A stretch of 64,000 nt of DNA from JACXTP01 sp963789555. Lineage in GTDB: Archaea; Thermoplasmatota; Thermoplasmata; Methanomassiliicoccales; UBA472. Below, piece by piece: positions 17,653 through 29,313 of this stretch. Position 1 is the stretch's first letter; each line of letters opens with the position of its first letter. Both the position numbers and the translations under genes were made by a program. The stretch is from the NCBI GenBank assembly GCA_963789555.1, contig CAWBKY010000005.1, positions 102,882 through 166,881 of the forward strand. The letters run 5' to 3'. The notes below the pieces were generated by a model. It made no database searches. It was not told the origin of the DNA and worked only from the letters and a program-made list of their open reading frames with translations.

Positions 17653-20600
17653 ATGGTGATGGGCAAAAAGAGAACGAGCCTTATAGCCGTTATGGCCCTG
17701 GCTCTCACCGTGTCGATGCTGGCAACGGCCCTCCTCTCGATGGCCGCGGCCAATGCGCCCGAAACCGTCCACAGTAAGGAACTCTCCTATGATACTGGGT
17801 TCCGAACCACTGGCGTTGATCTATATGACAACTTCTCCAGATCTTTTCCCGTCCCGGCGACGACCAAACAGATGGTCACGGGCGACCTGAACAACGATGG
17901 AAGAACGGATGTCGCTGTCATCTATGAGAATAATGTCGGGATCTATTATCAGAAGGATGATGGAGGCTTTGAGTCCGTCCCTAGACTGATCACCTTCTCT
18001 AACCAGACCTTCACCTGCATAGCATTGGGAGATATGGATGGTCTGGGCAGTTTGGACGTAGTCGTTTGTTACGAAGGGCCTTGGCCATCTCCGATAGGAC
18101 GTCTTCAGATCTTCTCTCAGGAACAGAACTTCACACCATTGATTGCCCCTGAACTGACACGATACACTCCAAATGCAGTGGGTATTGGCGATTTTGATCT
18201 GGATGGTAATAACGATGTAATGGTCCTATCCTCCAGCTCAACAGTCAATTATTTCAGTATATACCATAACGACCTAGGTTTTGTAAGTATAGTCAGTGAT
18301 GAATTCGAATTGCAGGGAATGCAGAAGGCAACGCTCTCCTGCATCGATAATTTCGATCAAAATGCAGGACCAGATGTGGCCATTGCGGACCCCATCACCG
18401 GAAACGTATCCATCTGGTTCAACAACAACACCGCCTCTGGATATAGCAAATCTAACTGGCATGAGGGGGGTCGCTACCAATTAGAAATGCCAGTCAGTAT
18501 ATCCTCAGCTAATGTTTCCTCGGGGAACCCCGCCTTACTTGTCGGTGATAACCGGTCTGCCTCCTCCAAAGTATGGATGTGGCAATTCAACCCCACATCA
18601 GGCAGGTTCGAAGAGATCAAGAAAATTGACTCGCCGAAGGGGATCGGGGGAGCGGTCGGCATTGACCTAGACCATTTGGGTGGGGTCGATATCGCGACAA
18701 TCTCAAAAACCGGCGACAATGTGACATATTATTATACACCGACAGGTGCGTTCAAAGGACCGAATGGGTTCTTCCCTGGCCTTGGCCTCCCCATACAATT
18801 GGTACCCGCTGATCTGAACAATGATGGATGGGAGGACCTGATGGTGCTCTCGGTCTCGAGCGGGACCTCAAGGGCGATCACCATATATTATTCAGTACAG
18901 GGAAAATTGTCGAACGCAAATGAGAATATCTTGGCCCGGGAGGGCATGGATTCATTGTTCGTTGGTAATTTCGACCGAACCGGGCAGATGATCGGTTACC
19001 TGAACCAAACCGAGAACCTTCTAAGATTCTATCTTCAAGGGACCTGGACTGAGATCGGTGTCAGTACTGGATGTAGGAGCGCTTATTCGGTCTCGCTATA
19101 TGACCCCAATTACCAAGACCTGGTGGTTTTGGACCCGATCACTGGGAGCATTCTAGTGTATGCCAATTCACCAGATTTCCTAAGCCAGACAACACCCACG
19201 GTCGTCCTTAGTACCTCGTTGGAGAATCCTCGCTCCATCGCCGTCGCGGACATGGACGCATCTGGGACCCAGGACCTAATCGTCGGAATGGAAGGCGGTT
19301 TCGTGGTTTACTTCAACTCTGGAACGTTCCCTGGGTTCTCTACCGACAATAATATGACTGTGGATCTGGCGGGGTCTGAGGCCATGCATATCGTCACGGG
19401 CGACTTCGATGTGGGCAATGAGACCGGCCCGAGAACTATCGATGTGGCCTTGGTGAACGCCAGCTCGAATCAATTGGAGATCTACTTCCAGGGCGATGGT
19501 GGAATAGGCTTCGCATCTAGCCGTTCCTATACTATCCCCTTATCAGCCCGGTGAGATGGGCCGATGCCGGGGACATCACCTATGCCGGGGACATCAACCA
19601 TATCGGGATGTGCGACATCCTGGTCGGGACTGCGGACGGCAACCTCATGGTATTCTTTCAGAACGAAGGGGTCGGATTCTCCGGTTCCAATAATATCGGG
19701 TACGCTTGTCCGGACGGACTCAGCAACGCGGACCTCGGCGACCTGGACGATGATGGGGAGCTGGAGGTCATGGTGGCCGGTCCGATGTCGGAACCTTGAG
19801 GATGCTCGACCTTGATGGTTATAGTCTTCGAGACCATCACGATCCAGAACGGTGGAGCGGGGCATTACCTCCCTCTGATCGAGGATGTCAATGACGATGA
19901 ACGGAATGGACATGGTCCTCGGCTCTTCAGGGTCGGTTTCCATATCGATCTACACCCAGAACGACCTTTTCCCAGTGGCCGACTTCTACCCAGTGGCCAC
20001 CTCCACCGAGGGCAGCTTGGTTCAACTGGACGCGAGCCTTTCCTCCGATTCGGTATCGGACATATCCTCCCTTTCCTACCAATGGAGCGTACGTTACGGA
20101 GGGAGCGGCCCCTGGAGTTCCTGGCCTCGGGAAGGAGGTCGAACTGTTCGTTCGCCGATAGCGGGACCCACGGACTCTCTTTGAAGGTGACGGACCGGGG
20201 TGGCCTCAGCGCTTACAAGAACGGGACGGTGACAGTGCTCGACGCCTCCCCCACTGCCATGTTCGATGCATCCACCGACAGCATCGTGGAGGGCATGTCG
20301 ATCACGTTTGTGGATCGATCCAGCAGCCCGGCCGATGATCTGACTGAATTCATCTGGGACTTCGGGGATGGGACGGTGGAGAGCTATCCAATGAGCACCG
20401 ATCCAACCCACAGGTACGTCTCCAATGGTTCATATCGGTTAGGCTCACGGTCATCGATGAGGACGGCTCGAATGATTCCTATGATATGCTGGTCCAGGTG
20501 TCCGATGGGTCGCCCTGGGCAGAGTTCGTTTCCAGCGCCGGGTCGGTGATGGAGAACGGCACTATCTGGTTCAACAGCACCTCCACTTCACCCAGCGATG

Positions 20601-22370
20601 CCTTGGCATCGCAGCAATGGAGAGTCAATGGACTGGTGATCGGCTCTGGTCCGAGCGTGAACTATCGGTTCCTTGCCAATGGCTCTTACGATGTTAACCT
20701 GACGGTGACCGACTCCGATGGCAGCAAATCCTATGCCAACCAGACGATCACGGTCACGGACCAGGTTCCGCTGGTCGACTTCGATTATTCCCGAGCGAGC
20801 GACGACGAGGGCATCACCATCACCTTCCATGACCTGAGCACCTCCTATGATCCAATAACCAAGCGGTTCTGGGACATGGGGGACGGCACGGTCCTGACCG
20901 GGGCGACAGTGCACCATACCTACGTTCAACAGGGCGAATATATCGTCAAGTTGAGCGTTCTGGACTCAGATGGCAGCAATGTGTCCAAGTCCATCACGGT
21001 GAGCGTCCAGGACACGGACCCAGAGGTGGGATCGATATATACTGGAGGCAGCGGCGGCACCAGCTTCGCCAAGCATACCAACGTCACGTTCACCGTGGAG
21101 GCGGTCCAGGGCTTCGACCCGCTCTCCTACCGCTGGCTGATAACCACCAGTGCTGGCACCATCTTCGAACAGACCACCAGCGTGCCAAGTTTCTATTATC
21201 GCTTTGATGAGGGTGGCTCCTACACCGTGAGGGTGTTCGTCAACGATACGGACGATAGCGTGGAGAGGAACATCCAGATCGATATCATCGACTCACCGCC
21301 AGTGGCGATATTCACCTACGAGGTCTCGACCACCGAGGGCATGGTCTATTTCTCTGCCAACCAAAGCTACGACCCGGATGGGGACACCCCGAACCTGCAG
21401 TATCGGTGGGCCTTCGGGGATGGCAGCAGTTGGACGGACTGGAACTCCACTTACCGGACGATCTACCACCAGTATTTCAACGAGGGCGTCTTCAATGTGT
21501 TCCTGCAAGTGAGCGACGGCAGCAACGCAGCGGTGCAGAACAGCACCACGGTCATATTGGACCGGACCCCGCCTGAGATCACATTCCTGGATCGGCCCAC
21601 CTCCTCGAACGTGGGCGAGGCCATCGAGATCGTGGTCAGCGTCAGCGACGCCACCCCGTTGAAGAAGGTCAGTGCTCCTCTATACCTTGGACCAGGTGAA
21701 CTGGATCGAGGTCCCCATGGTCCTGACCGGGCCGGGCAACTATACTGGCCAGATACCGGCCCAGGACCAGGATGTCGAGATCTACTACTCGGTCATGGCG
21801 GTCGACAGCAACGGGTATAACCAGACCACCGTGCCCGTGCAACTGTTGGTGGAGCAGGACCTCACCATGACCTATCTCGTCATCGCATTGCTTGCCATCA
21901 TCGGCGTGCTCTCGATGATCGTCATCTACCTATGGCGCACCAGGCCGGTGGTTGACGAGGTCTTCCTCATCTACCACGATGGGAACCTGATCGCCCATCA
22001 GGCTCGCCGCCTGAAGCCAGGCATGGACGACCAGATCATGAGCAGCATGTTGGTGGCGATCCAAGGCTTCGTCACTGACTCGTTCAAGGACGAGAGCGTC
22101 ACTGGCCTCAAGCGCATGGACTTCGGCGAAAAGAAGCTCATGATCGAGAAGCGGGAGTTCTATTATCTGGCGGTCGTGCTCGTGGGGTCGAGGACGGGCA
22201 ATGTCCCGGCCAAGCTGGAGAAGATAATGGATAGCATAGATGAGAACTACGGCATCGAGCTCATCGCCTGGGATGGGGACCTGGAAAAGATGCGGGGCAT
22301 AAAGGACGAGACCCGGCCCCTCTTCGAGCGAGTGGGATTCTTCGAGAAGCGGAACAACGACAAAGAGTGA
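17653..22370 (+). CDS. Large FG-GAP/PKD surface protein with one membrane span and a cytoplasmic domain (several indels)
   Basis: The N-terminus KKRTSLIAVMALALTVSMLATALL is a signal peptide. FG-GAP/VCBS-type calcium-loop repeats follow (GDLNNDGRTDVAV, GDFDLDGNNDVMV, ADLNNDGWEDLMV). From about 20 kb there are PKD-type beta domains (FIWDFGDGTVESY, RFWDMGDGTV, YRWAFGDGSSW). A single span MTYLVIALLAIIGVLSMIVIYLW follows, then about 150 cytoplasmic residues (DEVFLIYHDGNLIAHQ, LVAIQGFVTDSF, YYLAVVLVGS) with a roadblock/longin-like pattern. Frame changes occur near 19550, 19800, 19880, 20140, 20440 and 21670, but repeat types run across them. The corrected length is about 1570 residues. The probable role is adhesion or sensing at the cell surface; the ligand is unknown. 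Confidence 0.82.
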
Positions 22371-22439
22371 TGCCTGCATCCGGCTATGGTCGATGCTCCG
22401 ACCATCGCCTTTATTAGCCTTTGATGGTTCGCATCGGCA

Positions 22440-23176
22440 ATGTCGACGGCTTGGGAGCTGTTGCTGGTCCTTACCCTCTGCGGGGTCCTCAGCATCATCT
22501 CGTACCGGTTCGGGCTCCTTGATGCCAGCGGCAGCATGGCCTCGTTCGGAATGGGTGTGATCATAGGTGTCTTCGGCTCCTTGAGCTGGCTTGTGATGCT
22601 GATCGCTTTCGCCCTGGCCGGTTTCCTCGTCACCAGATATCGAGTTCGAGCAGAAGAGGGCCCGCGGCCTTCAGGAAGGGACCAAGGGGGAGAGGAATTA
22701 CCTCAATGTGGTCGCGAACGGTCTGGTGCCTGCCGCCATCGCGGTTGGCTCGTACGCCCTGGGTTACCAGGACGAACCGCTGGCCAGACTGGTCTACCTC
22801 TGCGCCATCGCCGAGGCGGCCTCGGACACCATCGCCAGCGAGCTGGGCGTGCTCAGTCCGAGGGTGAGGTTGATAACGACGTTCAGACCGGTGCCGCCGG
22901 GAACGAACGGAGGGGTGTCCGCCTATGGTACCGCCTGGGCCTTCCTTGGGGCGACTCTTGGCATCGCTGCTCGGGTGGGCCATACTCTTCCCTTTCCAAT
23001 GGCCCGACATCACATTGGCGGTGCCGATCCTGACCGGGTTCTTGGGATGCAACGTGGACAGTCTGATAGGCGCCACCTGGGAGCGGGAAGGGAGGATATC
23101 CAAGCTCGGCAATAACATGGTCTCCATGGCGGTGGCGGCGGGACTCGGGCTCGTTCTCCTATACGCTCTGATGTAG
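22440..23176 (+). CDS. DUF92 integral membrane protein (frameshifted)
   Basis: The frames join into one polytopic protein: LLLVLTLCGVLSIISYRFGLLDASGSMASFGMGV, then LNVVANGLVPAAIAVGSYALGY, AEAASDTIASELGVLSPRVRLIT, and ITLAVPILTGFLGCNVDSLIGATWERE. DASG near the first loop and ASDTIASELG are DUF92/TIGR00297 signatures; plant relatives include phytyl-phosphate kinase. Breaks lie near 22640 and near 22945. The archaeal substrate is unknown; a polyprenyl phosphate is plausible but unproven. Confidence 0.8.
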
Positions 23177-23202
23177 GGGAAAAACCCCTTGTCAGAAATG
23201 AT

Positions 23203-23211
23203 TAAATATAT
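23203..23211 (+). promoter_or_regulatory. TATA box of 5S rRNA
   Basis: TAAATATAT is centred about 31 bases upstream of the 5S 5' end, indicating an independent promoter. Confidence 0.55.
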
Positions 23212-23237
23212 GTGTTCACTTCGGTGGTTCTAAGAAT

Positions 23238-23360
23238 GGCTTGACGGCCATAGCGGCGGGGATACGCCTGGTCTCGTCCGATCCCAGAAGCTAAGCCCGC
23301 CTGCGTCTGCTGTGGTACTGTGGTGCGCGAGCCCACGGGAAGCTTCAAACGCTGTCAGCC
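23238..23360 (+). rRNA. 5S ribosomal RNA
   Basis: About 123 nt with the 5S core: GGCGGGGATACGCCTGGTCTC-like loop B/C region, CCGATCCCAGAAGCTAAGC, and the loop E/helix IV segment ending in GCTTCAAACGC. The terminal helix pairs GGCT(T)GACGGC at 23238 with GCTGTCAGCC at 23351-23360; one T is unpaired, which may be a bulge or an extra base. Pyrimidine-rich sequence follows (TTTCTTATTTTTCC), a likely terminator. No 16S or 23S gene is nearby, so 5S is unlinked, as in Thermoplasmata-type genomes. Confidence 0.9.
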
Positions 23361-23547
23361 TTTCTTATTTTTCCTCTAATTCCTGATCAGCTCTGCTTTT
23401 TGCCCCAGTACTTCATCCTTAGTATCTCATGGATCTGAATACTAATATTCAATAGATTAGATAAATAATGATATTATTAATAATAAAATCCACCTGCATA
23501 AATACTTATCTTGGTTCCACTTTTAATAACCGCGACATGCCATCTCA

Positions 23548-24394
23548 TTGGAGGGAGTTCATCTGGACACAATAAACGCCATCCTCATGGGTGTGCTCGT
23601 TATCATCCTGGTCATCACGCTTTATGTCGAGTTCAAGTTCATGCGCCCAAAGCGAAAGGACGACATGGTAATGGTCCTGGACCGCGATGATGCCTATAAC
23701 TCGCTCACCAACACCTCTGCGGTCGCCCTGTCCCTGAGGAACGTGGGAAAGGACACGACCAGGGCCGAAGTGCTGCTAGAGAAGGCGAAGATGGAATACG
23801 ACCGGAAGGATTACGCCAAGGTCATGGCCACCACCAAACTGGCCAGGGATTCGTTGATGGTGGCACCGGAGAAGGACCTCCCTATCGACCTGGACGAGGC
23901 CGATGGCCCCACTGATACCTTCATCGATGTCGCAGAGGACGATTCCAACGTGCACGATGTCAAGAAGCTCCCCCAGAACTATCTGGAGTCCAGGTTCCTC
24001 ATATCCTCCGTCCAGAGCGAGATCGATTCCGCCCGGGGCACCAAGGACGTCTCGGCGGCGGAGGCCCAGCTGAACGAGGCCAAGGTCGATTTCGAGGCGG
24101 CAAATTACAATGCCGCCCTGACCCACTCCATGAAGGCCAGAAAGACCCTGGAGGGAGTGGCGGTAACGACGGCGGTCGCCACACCGGAGATGGAGGTGGC
24201 GAAGGTCGCCGCGGTTGTCAAGGCACCCGAGATCGATCAGTGCGACAAGTGCGGGGCCGAACTGACCAAGGACGACCAGTTCTGCGGTTCCTGCGGGGAG
24301 AAATCTGGAAAGCCCACCACTATGCCCTCATTGCAACGGACCCCTCAAGCCCACCGACACCTTCTGCCGCAAGTGCGGGAAGAAGGTGACCTAG
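23548..24394 (+). CDS. Membrane-anchored protein with two C-terminal zinc ribbons (one frameshift)
   Basis: An N-terminal anchor (AILMGVLVIILVITLYVEFKFM) is followed by two helical segments with a TPR-like or hairpin repeat (AEVLLEKAKMEYDRKDYAKVM and AEAQLNEAKVDFEAANYNAAL). Then comes a zinc ribbon, CDKCGAELTKDDQFCGSCGEK. A frameshift near 24322 hides the second ribbon, CPHCNGPLKPTDTFCRKCGKK, which ends at the TAG at 24394. The start is uncertain: GGAGGGAG at 23550 suggests initiation near 23563, while ATG 23587 lies inside the anchor. Function unknown; the layout suggests a scaffold. Confidence 0.7.
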
Positions 24395-24443
24395 AGACCG
24401 AGGAACATTTTTAACTAGACCATCTCATGTCCCAGATGGTCAA

Positions 24444-25217
24444 ATGATATTGGTGAAGCTGGGCGGTAGCGTCATCACGGACAAGGGGCAATATCGCACC
24501 TTCCGCCCAGAGACCGTCGCACGTCTGGCCGATGAGGTGGCGTCCTCCGGCGAAGAGGTCGTGCTGGTCCATGGCGCTGGTTCCTACGGCCATGTGATGG
24601 CCAAGCGTTTCGAACTGCAAAGGGGCAGGGTCAGACCAGGCCAGGAGGAGGGAGTGAGCAAGGTCGCCTTGGACGTCAGGGAGCTTGACCTGCTGGTGCT
24701 CAAGGAGCTGGTCTCCGCCGGCCTCAACGCCGTGGCCATATCCCCTGGGTCCTGCGCGACGCTGCGCGACGGGAAGCTGGCGCACCTGGACCTGGACCGT
24801 TTCCGCGCCTACCTGGAGATCGGGGTCGTCCCGGTGACCTATGGGGACGTCACCCTGGACGTGACCCGTTCGTTCGGGATCTGCTCCGGCGACCAGCTCA
24901 TGACAAGACTGGCGGAGGGTTTGCGACCGAAACGCGTGATCTTCGTCACCGATGTGGACGGCGTGTTCGACCGGGACCCGCACCTCCATTCCGACGCCCA
25001 GTTGCTGGCCGATATCGACCGGGCCGTGCTGGACCGGCTTCCCCGGAGCGAGCGGTGCGACGATGTCACGGGTAGCATCTATGCCAAGATCGATTATATG
25101 CTCGGCCTGAGCGCCCATACCGACGAGTGCATCATCCTCAACGGAATGGTGCCTGGTAGGCTGGAGAGCGCGCTGCGTGGGGCGAGCACCATATGTTCCA
25201 AAGTTAGAGGTGGATGA
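24444..25217 (+). CDS. ipk: Isopentenyl phosphate kinase
   Basis: Amino-acid-kinase fold enzyme that phosphorylates isopentenyl phosphate to IPP in the archaeal mevalonate pathway. It starts MILVKLGGSVITDK. LVHGAGSYGHVMAKR contains the family histidine that distinguishes IPK from other kinases. VIFVTDVDGVFDRDP and DVTGSIYAKIDYML follow. 257 residues, frame intact. It is the first gene of a three-gene isoprenoid operon. Confidence 0.93.
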   Translation: MILVKLGGSVITDKGQYRTFRPETVARLADEVASSGEEVVLVHGAGSYGHVMAKRFELQRGRVRPGQEEGVSKVALDVRELDLLVLKELVSAGLNAVAISPGSCATLRDGKLAHLDLDRFRAYLEIGVVPVTYGDVTLDVTRSFGICSGDQLMTRLAEGLRPKRVIFVTDVDGVFDRDPHLHSDAQLLADIDRAVLDRLPRSERCDDVTGSIYAKIDYMLGLSAHTDECIILNGMVPGRLESALRGASTICSKVRGG

Positions 25218-25218
25218 G

Positions 25219-26278
25219 ATGAGGAAGATCCAAAAGCGTAAGGCGGACCACATCGAGGTGGCAATGCAGGAGAAGGTCTGGCCGGACCACAACCATTGGG
25301 ACGATGTGAGGCTCATTCAGAACTCCCTTCCCGAGGTGGACCTGGACGATATCGACACCTCGGTCCGATTCCTAGGCAAGGAATTGGACATGCCCCTGGT
25401 GGTGACGGCCATCACTGGCGGTTACGCCAAGGCGGAGAGGATCAACGCAAACCTGGCCGAGGCCTGTGCGGATCTGCGGGTCGGACTGGGCGTTGGCAGC
25501 CAGAGGGCGGGCATCGAGGACCGCTCCGACCCAAGCTACACCGTTCTGCGGGACCATGACGTGCCTTTGCGCATAGGCAACATCGGCGCCCCCCAGCTCA
25601 TCAAGCAAGGTCGCAAGAAGGCATTCACGCTGGATGATGTCAAGGCGGCGTTCGACATGATCGACGCCGATGTCATGGCCATCCACCTGAACTATCTGCA
25701 GGAGGTGGCCCAACCGGAGGGTGACCTTCGAGCCGTAGGTTGCCTGGACCGGATCAGGGCCCTGGCCAAGGACATGCCCTGCATGGTCAAGGAGACGGGG
25801 GCGGGGATATCGGAAGATGTGGCGCTGCGACTGAAGGGCACGGGGGTGGTGGCCTTGGACGTTTCCGGTCTGAGCGGCACCAGCTTCGCTGCCGTGGAGA
25901 TGCACCGGGCCAAGCGTCAAGGCGACGAGGGGCTGGCCGCCATCGGCGAACTGTATTCGGACTGGGGCATCCCGGCGCCGGTCTCGGTGGTCCAATGCCC
26001 AAGTGGGGCTGCCCGTGATGGCGAGCGGCGGAGTGCGCCACGGCCTGGACCTGGCGAGGGGCATCGTGCTTGGCGCGTCCTGCGGAGGTTATGCCCGGGC
26101 GGTGCTGCCAGCGGCCTTGGAATCGGCGGAGAGGGTCAAGGAGGTGCTGGCCCGGACCAAGAGGGAGCTGAAGGTGGCCATGTTCCTCACCGGGTCGGCG
26201 AACATCGCCTCCCTGGCCAACAAGGATTGCATCATCACCGGTCCCACCAAGGAATGGATGGACCAACTGGAGACGTGA
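25219..26278 (+). CDS. fni: Type 2 isopentenyl-diphosphate delta-isomerase (one frameshift)
   Basis: FMN- and NADPH-dependent IPP/DMAPP isomerase. Signatures: RKADHIEVAMQEKV, VVTAITGGYAKAERIN, NIGAPQLIKQG, AIHLNYLQEVAQPEGD and the flavin-binding SGGVRHGLDLARGIVLGA. The last motif is reached after an indel near 26000. ATG at 25219 is chosen because the family starts KRKADHI; it sits right after the ipk stop. About 352 residues after correction. Confidence 0.93.
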
Positions 26279-26282
26279 GCAC

Positions 26283-27273
26283 ATGGAGCTTCCCAAGAGG
26301 ATGGCCGACATGGCCAAAGAGGTCGACGAGCAACTCATGCACTACCTGGACTATGGCAAGTACCCCAAGCTGCGCAAGGCCATGATCCATTACCCGGAGG
26401 CCGGAGGCAAAAGGATGCGCCCGGTCCTGGCCATGCTGGTGGCCGAAGCGGTCGGGAAGAGGGGCAAGGCGACCATGCCTTTCGGCTGCGCCCTGGAGAT
26501 CATCCACAACTTCACCCTGGTCCACGATGACGTCATGGACAAGGACGAGATGCGCAGAGGGCGGCCAGCGGTGCACGTGCTCTATGACGAGCCGACCGCC
26601 ATAATCGCCGGCGACGCGTTGTTCGCGAGGGCCTATGAGATCCTGTGCGACACCGATGTCCCGGGCGAGGACCTGCGTCGGCTGGTGCGGACGGTGTCCG
26701 AGACGGTATATCTCATCGCCGAGGGTCAGCAGATGGACATCGATTTCGAGGCCAGGCAGACCGTGGGGGTGGAGGAGTACGTCCTCATGGTGGAGGAGAA
26801 GACCGCGGTCCTCTTCGCCTGCGCCGCGGAGGGGGGTGCCATCATAGCCGGCGGAACGGACCAGCAAGTGCGGGACATGAAGGAGTGCGCCCGCCTGTGG
26901 GGCATCGGGTTCCAGATATGGGACGATGTCCTTGGCATCCTGGGCGACGAGAAGAAGACGGGAAAACCGGTGGGCAACGACATCCGCAACGGAAAACGCA
27001 CCCTGATCATCGTCCATGCCATGGAGCAGTTGAAACGGCCTTGCTCGGACCGGGACACGCTCCTGAAGGCATTGGGCAACGAGCATGCCAGCGCTGAAGA
27101 GGTCGGCGAGGCCATCGCCGTGCTGGAGCGCACCGGCAGCATCGATTTCGTCACCAAGCAGGCCCATGGACTATGCCAGGAAGGCCAAGGAGCTGTTGCA
27201 GTGCCTGCCCCCTTCGGAGGAGAAGCGCATGATCTCCGCCCTCATCGACTACGCCGTGGGAAGGGACCGCTGA
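26283..27273 (+). CDS. Short-chain polyprenyl diphosphate synthase (GGPP synthase type, one frameshift)
   Basis: Builds the C20 chains of archaeal lipids. The first aspartate-rich motif lies in VHDDVMDKDEMRRGRP (about residue 82) and the second in WDDVLGILGDEKKTGKPVGNDIRNGKRT. GGKRMRPVLAML is the N-terminal substrate motif. A frameshift near 27162 splits the C-terminus; the corrected end is DYARKAKELLQCLPPSEEKRMISALIDYAVGR. About 329 residues. It completes the ipk-fni-synthase operon. Confidence 0.92.
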
Positions 27274-27961
27274 TCACAGGCAGGATATGCCCGACTCGGT
27301 CAATCGGAATTCGGCGGTGCCGCCCTCGGCCAGGTGACGGTGCTTCATCACCGTCGCCCGGCGCTTGCCCAGACCGGTCCGCTCCAGGAAGATGATGGTC
27401 TTGGCGTTGTGGTGCAGCACGTTCCCGCCCAGCGCCTCCACCGACCCCTTCTCGATGTCCATGAACACCTGGGAGGTCAGCAGCACCGGCAAGCCCTTCT
27501 TTCTGGCCAAGGACAGGAGCTTGGCGCTCTGGTTCGCCAAGGACCGGCGCTCTGCCCGCTCCTCGTCCCGGTCAGCTTAGACGGTAGTACATGGTCATGG
27601 AGTCGATCACGATCAGGCCGATGTCCGCCTGACCCTCGGCCAGCTTGATGGCCTTGTCCACCATGGTGTCCTGCTCCTTGAACGAGTGCACCTCGCTGAA
27701 CAGAGCGTTCTTCAGGACCGCGTCGATGTCCGGCCCAGAGACCTGTCTGAGCCGCTCCATGGACACCCCCTCGGAATCGATGTAGATGAACTTGCGACCG
27801 GCCAGGGCCACCTGTCTTGCCAAGATCAGGCACAGGTTGGTCTTGCCCGTCCCCGCCTCCCCATAGATGAGGGTGATGCATCCGCTCTCGATGCCCCCTC
27901 CTAGCAAGGAGTCGAGGGCGGAACAGTTCAAGGGCAGGTGTTGCACGGGGAGAAGAACCAT
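27274..27961 (-). CDS. radB: DNA repair and recombination protein RadB (one frameshift)
   Basis: RadA paralogue. Walker A is GEAGTGKTN (about residue 36), after CSALDSLLGGGIESG. Walker B is GLIVIDSMTMYYR. After an indel near 27565 the protein continues with LLSLARKKGLPVLLTSQVF and GGNVLHHNAKTIIFLER, the RadB C-terminal core. It lacks the N-terminal HhH domain of RadA, as expected. ATG at 27961. It converges on the GGPP synthase gene with adjacent stops. Confidence 0.93.
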
Positions 27962-27984
27962 TGGGATGATGATAAAATCTTGGC

Positions 27985-29220
27985 TCAGCTGCCGGACCCT
28001 TCGCCCTTCTCCAGTCGTCTGAAGGAGAATATCGCGAAGGCCGCCACTATCTGTGCCCCGGCCACCACCGCGATGCCAACGTCGAAGCTGGCGGTGAGGG
28101 CCAAGGAGGCGCCGATGAGCACCGGTCCAAGCACCCCGACACCATTGGAGACACCGTTCAGCAGGCCCGTGGCCGAACCGGTGAGACGAGCCGGGACGAT
28201 GCCCTGAAGCAACGTGTAGGCATTGGCCGGGAGCAAGCTGATGCAGAACAAGGTGGCGAAACCGGCGAACACCACCAATGATTGGTCCTCGGCCATGACC
28301 AGTAGGCCTAGGAAGATGGCCCCGGTCAGGGAGAACACGGCGGTGATAATGGAGCGGCGCCCCACCCTGTCGCTGAGCATGGAACCCAGGAAGATGCCGA
28401 AGAAACCCCCGATGTAGATCAGAGGCAGGGCCCATACCAGCTCCTCCGTGGTGAATCCTTTGGCCTCGATGAGATATGTCGGCAGCCAGAGGGACAGGCC
28501 CCACCATGCCAGGTTCATGGCGGTGTCGGCCACGGTGAGACGCCAGAAGCCCTTGATGCGACTGGACTCCTTCAGGCCAGTACCGATCTCGGAGTACGCC
28601 TCCTTCATGCTCTTGGGCGCGTCCTGTTTGCCATCGTCCTTCACGAAGAACCAGACCGGGACGGCCAACAACAGCCCCAGACCGGAAACGATGTACAAAG
28701 TGATGCGCCAATCGGTGAAGGCGATGAGAGGCAGGACCGCCGCACCGATCACCAGGTTGGAGATGTACATCGAGGACATGTAGAGGCCGTTCACCCTCGA
28801 TCGCAGCCCTGGGGCGAATCGCAGCTTGGTCTCCTTGCTGGCCGAGGGGAACAGCGTTCCCTGTGATATACCAAGGATGAAGCGGAGGAACAGGAAGGCC
28901 CCGAAGATGAGACCGAGGAGCCCAGTGAAGAAGGTTATGATGGACCATATGACGATGGCGGCCGTGAGCATCCTCCGCGGCCCGAAACGGTCTATGAGAG
29001 GGCTGAGGAATATGTTGCTCAGACCGTAGCCGACCAAGAAAATACCGAGCAGCAGGCCGCCCAGGTAACCCTGCTCCGATTGGGTCCAACCATAGTCCTC
29101 GGATATGTAGGGTAGGGCCACGGATATGCTGGAACGGGCCACGTAACCCATGAGGGTGCTGAGGAAGAGCAGCCCGGCGACCAGCGCCGCCTGCCTGCCT
29201 CTCAGGTATGCCTCGGTCAC
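27985..29220 (-). CDS. Major facilitator superfamily transporter
   Basis: 411 residues with about twelve hydrophobic helices. The MFS loop 2-3 signature is FLSPLIDRFGPRRML and its repeat in the second half is MLSDRVGRRSI. The N-terminus AALVAGLLFLSTLMGYVARSSISVALPYI resembles the anion:cation symporter branch (hexuronate/glucarate-type). No adjacent enzyme suggests the substrate. Frame intact. Confidence 0.88.
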   Translation of the reverse strand: MTEAYLRGRQAALVAGLLFLSTLMGYVARSSISVALPYISEDYGWTQSEQGYLGGLLLGIFLVGYGLSNIFLSPLIDRFGPRRMLTAAIVIWSIITFFTGLLGLIFGAFLFLRFILGISQGTLFPSASKETKLRFAPGLRSRVNGLYMSSMYISNLVIGAAVLPLIAFTDWRITLYIVSGLGLLLAVPVWFFVKDDGKQDAPKSMKEAYSEIGTGLKESSRIKGFWRLTVADTAMNLAWWGLSLWLPTYLIEAKGFTTEELVWALPLIYIGGFFGIFLGSMLSDRVGRRSIITAVFSLTGAIFLGLLVMAEDQSLVVFAGFATLFCISLLPANAYTLLQGIVPARLTGSATGLLNGVSNGVGVLGPVLIGASLALTASFDVGIAVVAGAQIVAAFAIFSFRRLEKGEGSGS

Positions 29221-29313
29221 GATGGCAGGTCAGAGATTGACCATTATTTGAGACCACCGAGTAGCTTGCGTCTAATGACAAGGATAGTGTGACCCTCCGG
29301 CAAGTCCTCTCCT

